This document shows, in pieces, positions 9,414 through 13,643 of a DNA stretch of 13,643 nt. Location of the stretch: contig CABUGI010000050.1 in assembly GCA_902491055.1 (NCBI GenBank), positions 1-13,643 on the forward strand, given 5' to 3'. The notes under the pieces were generated by a model, which did no database searches, was not told where the DNA came from, and saw only the letters and a list, made by a program, of their open reading frames with translations. Both the position numbers and the translations under genes were made by a program. Source of the DNA: an uncultured Collinsella sp. (GTDB taxonomy: Bacteria > Actinomycetota > Coriobacteriia > Coriobacteriales > Coriobacteriaceae). How positions within the stretch are numbered: the first letter of the stretch is position 1; each line of letters begins with the position of its first letter.

Positions 9414-9734
9414 TTAGAACGGCATGCCCGGGATGTTGAGGCCGCCGGTGATGGCGCCCATCTGCTTGTTGGCGAGCTCGTTGACGCCGCGGACGGCCTC
9501 GTTGACGGCAGCCATGATCATATCCTGCAGCATATCGACGTCCTCGGGATCGAGGGCATCGGGATCGATGGTGAGGTTGACGAGCTCCATCTCGCCGTTA
9601 ACGGTCACCTTGACCATGCCGCCGCCGGCAGAGGCGTCGACGGTCTGGGACTTGAGGTTCTCCTGCGCGGCGGCAAGCTGCTCCTGCATCTTGCGAGCCC
9701 GCTTCATCATCTGCTGCATGTTCATACCGGCCAT
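9414..9734 (-). CDS. ybaB: YbaB/EbfC family nucleoid-associated protein
   Basis: This 106-aa protein has the standard YbaB/EbfC layout: a Met-rich N-terminal helix (MNMQQMMKRARKMQEQLAAA, 4-23), a central beta part (VKVTVNGEMELVNLTIDPDA, 41-60) and a C-terminal helix (DPEDVDMLQDMIMAAVNEAV, 62-81), ending in a Gly/Pro-rich tail. Family members bind DNA as dimers and are usually encoded between dnaX and recR. Here recR follows as expected, but dnaX is separated by an opposite-strand gene. The start at 9734 has AAAGGAG at 9740-9746. In-frame ATGs at residues 4 and 6 are less well placed. Confidence 0.95.
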   Translation of the reverse strand: MAGMNMQQMMKRARKMQEQLAAAQENLKSQTVDASAGGGMVKVTVNGEMELVNLTIDPDALDPEDVDMLQDMIMAAVNEAVRGVNELANKQMGAITGGLNIPGMPF

Positions 9735-9809
9735 GATGGCTCCTTTACGTGCGGCCGCACGCCGAGCTGCAAGGGCAGCCGGAGCACGACGGGACTTTCA
9801 AACTCAAAA

Positions 9810-9815
9810 ATCGTA
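9810..9815 (-). promoter_or_regulatory. Candidate -10 box of ybaB-recR
   Basis: TACGAT on the minus strand (9815-9810) lies about 75 nt upstream of the ybaB start and fits an actinobacterial -10. No good -35 is found at 16-18 nt. A separate promoter is expected, because an opposite-strand gene lies between dnaX and ybaB. Confidence 0.3.
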
Positions 9816-10033
9816 CCACGGCGCGGGGCAAGCAAGCGGGGCGGACACACTACCTCAGTCGATATACATGTCCTGGAGCGTGATGCGCCCCCAAGATTAT
9901 GCAAAGTTGAATAATTCGCATCTGCATAATATTGAAAGCTAAATCTCGTAGAGCCGGAATCCGACATTTAATGCGTACCACTAAATGGCTAAATGCCGAA
10001 CCGCTGCTCGAGGCGGCGCACATGGCGGCAGGG

Positions 10034-10039
10034 TATAAT
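10034..10039 (+). promoter_or_regulatory. -10 box of the small plus-strand gene
   Basis: A consensus TATAAT lies 34 nt before the ATG at 10074, and GGAGGTG (10063-10069) is its ribosome binding site. The -35 position is G/C-rich and does not resemble TTGACA, so an activator or a weak promoter is possible. Confidence 0.55.
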
Positions 10040-10073
10040 TTGATTGCCATAGATAGTAATTTGGAGGTGCCCC

Positions 10074-10547
10074 ATGAATGCCCCCAACGCGCTCCAAAAC
10101 ATCCGCTCAAAACACCCCGTTGCATATGTGGTTCTCTATCTCTTTGTCGGCTGGGCATTGCTGGTTGTCATCACCCATGCCATAGCTTTTGGAGCAGAAC
10201 TGCTGATAGCCAGCTCGGACCAGCCCGTCGTCAAATGGGAGACGACCGATGAGTGCACCGACGGAACCCGAACCGTCTACTACAACAGCCCGTCCCTCTA
10301 TCAAGAGTTCAAGGTCAAGATAAAGGACTTCAAGATTGTCGATGCCGAGCTAGGCGTTTATTTGGCAATCGGAGCAACCATTAACGCCGAGCAAGTCGAG
10401 TACACGGACAGCCATGCGACGTATCGTATCGACCTCAGCATCCTAGGCCGACCGTCACGCACCTGTCTGCTCAAATGCGACATACGCGGCACCACACTAC
10501 ACATGTCCGAAATACAGATGCGCCCGGACAAAGAGATCTCTTCTTGA
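10074..10547 (+). CDS. Small membrane-anchored protein of unknown function
   Basis: This is a 157-aa protein of no family I recognise. One long hydrophobic segment (about 17-47, AYVVLYLFVGWALLVVITHA and on) follows a short N-terminus with R11, K13 and H14, so it is an anchor with the rest outside the membrane. Residues 50-157 look beta-rich (VKIKDFKIV, YRIDLSIL, TLHMSEIQM) and contain three Cys (61, 131, 135). The start is supported by GGAGGTG 4 nt upstream and a TATAAT box. It is the only plus-strand gene between dnaX and ybaB, is convergent with dnaX (21 nt between stops) and uses more A/T-ending codons than its neighbours. This suggests a later insertion into the dnaX-ybaB-recR cluster. 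Confidence 0.75.
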   Translation: MNAPNALQNIRSKHPVAYVVLYLFVGWALLVVITHAIAFGAELLIASSDQPVVKWETTDECTDGTRTVYYNSPSLYQEFKVKIKDFKIVDAELGVYLAIGATINAEQVEYTDSHATYRIDLSILGRPSRTCLLKCDIRGTTLHMSEIQMRPDKEISS

Positions 10548-10568
10548 GCAGTATGCCCGCCAACTCGG

Positions 10569-13010
10569 TTACTCCACCGGTTTGAAGATGGTGGCTTGGC
10601 CGAAGACGCTGCGGATGAGAGCCTTGGCCTCGTCCTCGGTCTGCGGGATGCTCGGGGCTGCGCCTTGATGGCCGAAGGGGCTGCCCGCGCCGGGGTTGGA
10701 CTCCCAGGGAGCTGCAGGAGCGTCCTCCTCTTTGGGGGCAGTTGCAGCGGGCTTGGGCGCGGACGCCGCACCCGGCACGTCGAACGGGGGCAGATCGTCC
10801 CCGCCGGCATCGGCAGCAAAACCACCGACCATAGCATCGTCGTAGGGCACCTGCTCGGATTCCCATGGCGCAGCCTGCGCAGGCGGCTGAGCCATGGGGA
10901 CGGACGCGCGCTCGGGCGCTCGGGGCGCGGGCTCGGTCGGGAGCTTGCCCGTGGCAGGAGCACCGGCAGGGTTGTCGGAGCGCAGCCAAGGGGCCTTGGC
11001 CAGGTCGGATGACTTGGGCGCAGGCGCGGCAGCGGACTTGGGCGCAGCGGGTTCAGGCGCCGACGGGGTCGGTGCCGCTACCGGCGCCGCTTTTGGCTGC
11101 GTCGCGCTGGCGCTCGAGGATGCAGGGGGCACCGAGGACACGGGTTGCGGGTCCGCAGATACCGCAGCCCGTGCAGATGGAGAATGCTCCTCATGTTGAG
11201 GAGCCGGCATGCCACCCCCATCCAGGACATAGTCGACGGTACGACGACCGAAGACCGCGCAGACCGTCGGCAGGACCACCGACTGCGTATCGGCGCGACC
11301 GAGCATCTTGATGGCAAAAGTCGAACCCGCGGGGAACGAGACCGTGAGCTTGGAGCCGTCGTCGGCCGTGGCGCGGGCGTTGAGCAAAAGCCCTGCGTAG
11401 GAGGCCTGACGAGCCTTGACGCGCTCGACGACCTCGGCCCATTTGCGCTGGAGCTCGCCGGCGTCCTCAACCGCGGGGGTCTCGGCAGCACCGGCGGCGG
11501 CAACCTGGGCGGCGTTGTTGGGCTTGGACACCGACACGGTCGATGCAGCAGGCGCGGAAGCCGGAGCCGCAACGGGCTGAGGTGCAGGCGTTACAGGTCT
11601 GGGCGCCGGCGCAGGAGCCGCGGACTTGGTCGCAGGCTGGGCAGCCGGAACAGCAGCGCCGCGGTCCCAAGGCATACCGCCCTGGCGCGCGGACGTAGCA
11701 GCGGGGGCAGCGGATGCCGCCGGAGCGGCAGCACGAGCGCCCGAAATGAGCGTCGGCTGTTGGGCAGCAGCGGGTACGGATGCTGCAGGCGCGGCGGCCT
11801 GAGCAGCAGCCACGCTCGCCGGCACGGCGCCGTTGGCAATCATGGCCTCCAGGCGTGCCACGCGCTCGGCCAATGCCTCAATCGTTAAATCGGCCTCGGG
11901 ACGCGCCAGACGCGTGCAGGCAATCTCGAGCACCAGGCGCACGTCGCTCGCGCCCCTCATCTCCAGTGCGGCATCGTCGAGCACCGTCAGCACGCGGGCC
12001 AGGCGGTCGGCAGGATGCTCGCCAAAGGCAGCGGCCTCGGCAGCAAGCGCCTCGGCCTGCTCGAAGCCGCCCTCAAACAGCTCGGCACGGGCACCGGCAA
12101 CGCAGGCAACGTACACGTCGCGCACATGCGCCACCAGGTCGCGCGTCAGCTCCAGCAGGTCATTGCCCTCCTCGACCTGCGCACGGATCAGTCCATAGAG
12201 CTCGGCAACATCGCGATCGGCAATGGCGCGGGAAAACTCGCCCAGAATCTGGTCCGAAACCTCGCCCAAAAGCGAGCGGGCGTCGTCCGCATGCACAGAA
12301 CCGTTGCCAAAGACGCTCAGCTGCTCCAGCGTGGAAAGCGCGTCGCGCATACCGCCCTTGGCATGGCGCGCCACAATGGCGAGTGCCTCGTCGTCGTAAT
12401 CGAAGCCCTCCTGCTCGCACACGTAAGACAGGCGATGCTCGATATCCTCGTTGCCGATGCGGTGGAAATCGAAGCGCTGGCAGCGTGAGAGAATGGTCTC
12501 CAGAATCTTTTGCGGGTCGGTGGTGCACAGCACAAAGATCACGTGTGCCGGCGGCTCCTCAAGCGTCTTGAGCAGCGCGTTGAACGCCGCCGTCGTGAGC
12601 ATGTGGACCTCGTCGATGATATAAATCTTGTACTTGCCGCGCACCGGGGCAAAGTTGACGGAGTTGATGATTTCCTCGCGCACATTGTCCACGCCCGTGC
12701 GGGAGGCGGCATCGAGCTCGTAGACATCGGGGTGGTTACCCTCGGCAATGAGCTCGCACTCCTCGCAAGTACCGTCGGGCATGCAGCCGCTTGCACCCTC
12801 GGCGCGCGCCGCCTCGGCATTGCGACACAGCAGCGCCTTGGCCAGAATGCGCGCCATGGTGGTCTTGCCCGTGCCGCGCGGTCCGCAGAACAGGTAGGCG
12901 TGGGACAGGCGCCCCTCGGTGATGGCGTGCTCGAGCGTCGAGACGATATGCTGCTGGCCCACCACGGAGTCGAAGGTGAGCGGGCGATACTTTCGGTACA
13001 ACGATTCCAT
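10569..13010 (-). CDS. dnaX: DNA polymerase III subunit tau/gamma
   Basis: The AAA+ clamp-loader ATPase that loads the sliding clamp and ties the polymerase III core to the replisome. The protein has 813 residues. Walker A is GPRGTGKT (43-50), Walker B is IYIIDEVHML (129-138), sensor 1 is near CTTD (162-165) and the SRC motif is 175-177. A zinc module is formed by C62, C77, C82 and C85, with wider spacing than usual. Domain III reaches about 375. An Ala/Pro-rich linker (395-510) leads to a compact tau C-domain (about 520-597, from QRKWAEVVERVK), followed by a second long Ala/Pro-rich tail (598-813) with repeated APW motifs, ending FGQATIFKPVE. The start at 13010 has GGGGGAG just upstream; a 158-codon extension to 13484 is antisense to the next gene and is rejected. 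No slippery heptamer for a gamma frameshift was seen. Confidence 0.97.
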   Translation of the reverse strand: MESLYRKYRPLTFDSVVGQQHIVSTLEHAITEGRLSHAYLFCGPRGTGKTTMARILAKALLCRNAEAARAEGASGCMPDGTCEECELIAEGNHPDVYELDAASRTGVDNVREEIINSVNFAPVRGKYKIYIIDEVHMLTTAAFNALLKTLEEPPAHVIFVLCTTDPQKILETILSRCQRFDFHRIGNEDIEHRLSYVCEQEGFDYDDEALAIVARHAKGGMRDALSTLEQLSVFGNGSVHADDARSLLGEVSDQILGEFSRAIADRDVAELYGLIRAQVEEGNDLLELTRDLVAHVRDVYVACVAGARAELFEGGFEQAEALAAEAAAFGEHPADRLARVLTVLDDAALEMRGASDVRLVLEIACTRLARPEADLTIEALAERVARLEAMIANGAVPASVAAAQAAAPAASVPAAAQQPTLISGARAAAPAASAAPAATSARQGGMPWDRGAAVPAAQPATKSAAPAPAPRPVTPAPQPVAAPASAPAASTVSVSKPNNAAQVAAAGAAETPAVEDAGELQRKWAEVVERVKARQASYAGLLLNARATADDGSKLTVSFPAGSTFAIKMLGRADTQSVVLPTVCAVFGRRTVDYVLDGGGMPAPQHEEHSPSARAAVSADPQPVSSVPPASSSASATQPKAAPVAAPTPSAPEPAAPKSAAAPAPKSSDLAKAPWLRSDNPAGAPATGKLPTEPAPRAPERASVPMAQPPAQAAPWESEQVPYDDAMVGGFAADAGGDDLPPFDVPGAASAPKPAATAPKEEDAPAAPWESNPGAGSPFGHQGAAPSIPQTEDEAKALIRSVFGQATIFKPVE

Positions 13011-13125
13011 GGGTGCTCCCCCGGGTATACTGAGTCTTGTTGCCGCGACGGCCATGCGGTCGCACGGCATACTGCATTCATAATAACCCGTACGGCGAGC
13101 CCGCCGCGATAGGAGTCCAAAGAGC
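13011..13125. promoter_or_regulatory. Divergent dnaX / YcxB-like promoter region
   Basis: These 115 nt separate two divergent genes, so they should hold both promoters. The one A/T-rich island, TTCATAATAAC (13077-13087), gives a CATAAT -10 candidate on the plus strand and TATTAT on the minus strand. No convincing -35 was found for either. The GGTATA at 13024-13029 is too close to the dnaX start to be its -10. Confidence 0.35.
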
Positions 13126-13643
13126 ATGGCAGACGCAGAGAGCAACCTCGTTCCCTCCGAAGCAGCCGACCAGGTCGAGGTCGCGCTCGAGAAGCAGGCC
13201 GCGGCCGATGACGGCATTCTGTACCTCAACGAGTACCAGTACGAAAACGACCTGGTCACCGACTTTGCGCGCCTGGTCGCCTCGCCCAGGCGCCGTGGCT
13301 CCCTGTACGTCGCCGCCGCGATTGCCGCGCTCATCGGCATCGGCATGTTGGTGGCCGGCGGCAGCTGGATCAAGTTCGGCGTCGTGCTGATCGTGTTCGG
13401 CGCTTTTTTGGCCTGGTGGAGCAAAAACCTGCACCACACCCTCGCCCGCGACTTTATCGACGCCGTCGAGGCCGACGAGTCCATGGGTGGCCGCTATCGC
13501 CGCGTCGCCGCCAACGAGGACGGCCTGATGGTTTGGGGCAAGAGCGGTAAGTCACAGTTCTTCCCGTTTGACAAGCTCGACCACGTACTCGACGGCGAGC
13601 GCATCTTTGTGGCCATGTTCGCCGACCAGGGCGTGACGATCCC
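13126..13643 (+). CDS. YcxB-like membrane protein, N-terminal part (runs off the right edge)
   Basis: 172 codons are present without a stop. An acidic N-terminus (1-30) is followed by LYLNEYQYENDLVTDFARLV (32-51), then two adjacent hydrophobic segments (about 59-78 and 82-98) separated by a short turn. After these comes a soluble part with RYRRVAANEDGLMVWGKSG and SQFFPFDKLDHVLDGERIFV. The order of two membrane helices then a small beta domain (a residue pair before the membrane, then a 'DGL...G...F.fdkld.v' strand pattern) is that of YcxB-like proteins, whose function is unknown. AGGAG at 13111-13115 is 10 nt upstream of the ATG. It is divergent from dnaX, so co-regulation is possible but not shown. 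Confidence 0.75.
   Translation, partial: MADAESNLVPSEAADQVEVALEKQAAADDGILYLNEYQYENDLVTDFARLVASPRRRGSLYVAAAIAALIGIGMLVAGGSWIKFGVVLIVFGAFLAWWSKNLHHTLARDFIDAVEADESMGGRYRRVAANEDGLMVWGKSGKSQFFPFDKLDHVLDGERIFVAMFADQGVTI

Larger units (their letters stand above)
9735..10073. other. Gene-free, partly A/T-rich divergent region
   Basis: These 339 nt lie between the divergent ybaB and the small plus-strand gene. About 9747-9880 is G/C-rich, and 9880-10062 is clearly A/T-richer. It holds an 8-bp inverted repeat (ATTATGCA 9896-9903 and TGCATAAT 9923-9930), a weak ybaB promoter candidate and the -10 box of the plus-strand gene. A GCCGGAATCC stretch near 9952 resembles a tRNA T-arm at first sight, but no cloverleaf can be built. 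Confidence 0.6.

Noticed and set aside
9940..10015. tRNA-like T-arm (GCCGGAATCC) followed by ACCA
   Set aside because: No acceptor stem, D-arm or anticodon arm can be paired around it.
10569..11700. Programmed frameshift site producing gamma from dnaX
   Set aside because: No X-XXY-YYZ slippery heptamer in the reading frame and no A-run were seen. The only four-A run (CCAAAAGC near 11090) is out of register.
13011..13125. SRP (4.5S) RNA gene upstream of dnaX, as found in Bacillus
   Set aside because: The conserved SRP core (GGTC-AGG-CCGGAAGGAAGCAG type) is absent, and the spacer is too short.
13011..13484. 158-codon N-terminal extension of dnaX
   Set aside because: It is antisense to the YcxB-like gene, and MESLYRKYRP at 13010 is the normal DnaX N-terminus.

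Overview
The window looks like a chromosomal piece of a high-GC, anaerobic, Gram-positive actinomycete of the Coriobacteriia, most likely Collinsella or a close relative. This is an inference from three things: a single-chain pyruvate:ferredoxin oxidoreductase, an arcC-type carbamate kinase, and a dnaX / ybaB / recR cluster with a very Ala/Pro-rich tau subunit. No rRNA, tRNA, CRISPR array, transposase or phage gene was seen. Almost all genes lie on the minus strand, so transcription runs from high to low coordinates.

Layout, right to left. 13126-13643 (+) is the start of a YcxB-like membrane protein, divergent from dnaX (13010-10569, -), the clamp-loader tau subunit. A small plus-strand membrane protein of unknown function (10074-10547), with visibly more A/T than its surroundings, separates dnaX from ybaB (9734-9414) and recR (9400-8804), which in many bacteria follow dnaX directly. 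A hairpin plus T-tract (8573-8600) closes the recR transcript, yet sits almost on the ribosome binding site of the next gene.

8560-4872 (-) is a tightly coupled three-gene signalling operon: a membrane-anchored extracytoplasmic protein with a Ser/Gly-rich linker (302 aa), a Ser/Thr protein kinase with four C-terminal membrane segments (613 aa), and an FHA-domain protein (312 aa). The junctions are ATGA (4-nt overlap) and TAA-GCC-ATG (3-nt gap, with AAGGAGG inside the kinase gene). The simplest model is sensor, then kinase, then phosphothreonine reader. This is the least described system in the window.

4390-851 (-) is nifJ (1179 aa), preceded by a 481-nt gene-free stretch with several dyads and a 67-nt cruciform-like repeat. 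Downstream of nifJ is a 125-nt nested palindrome: perfect 28-bp arms around a strong terminator hairpin. After about 500 nt of unusually A/T-rich spacer, the window ends in the first 65 codons of arcC (196-1, -).

Functionally, nifJ and arcC belong to fermentative energy metabolism (pyruvate to acetyl-CoA plus reduced ferredoxin; carbamoyl phosphate to ATP). dnaX, ybaB and recR belong to replication and recombination. The kinase operon between them has no obvious metabolic link to either group.
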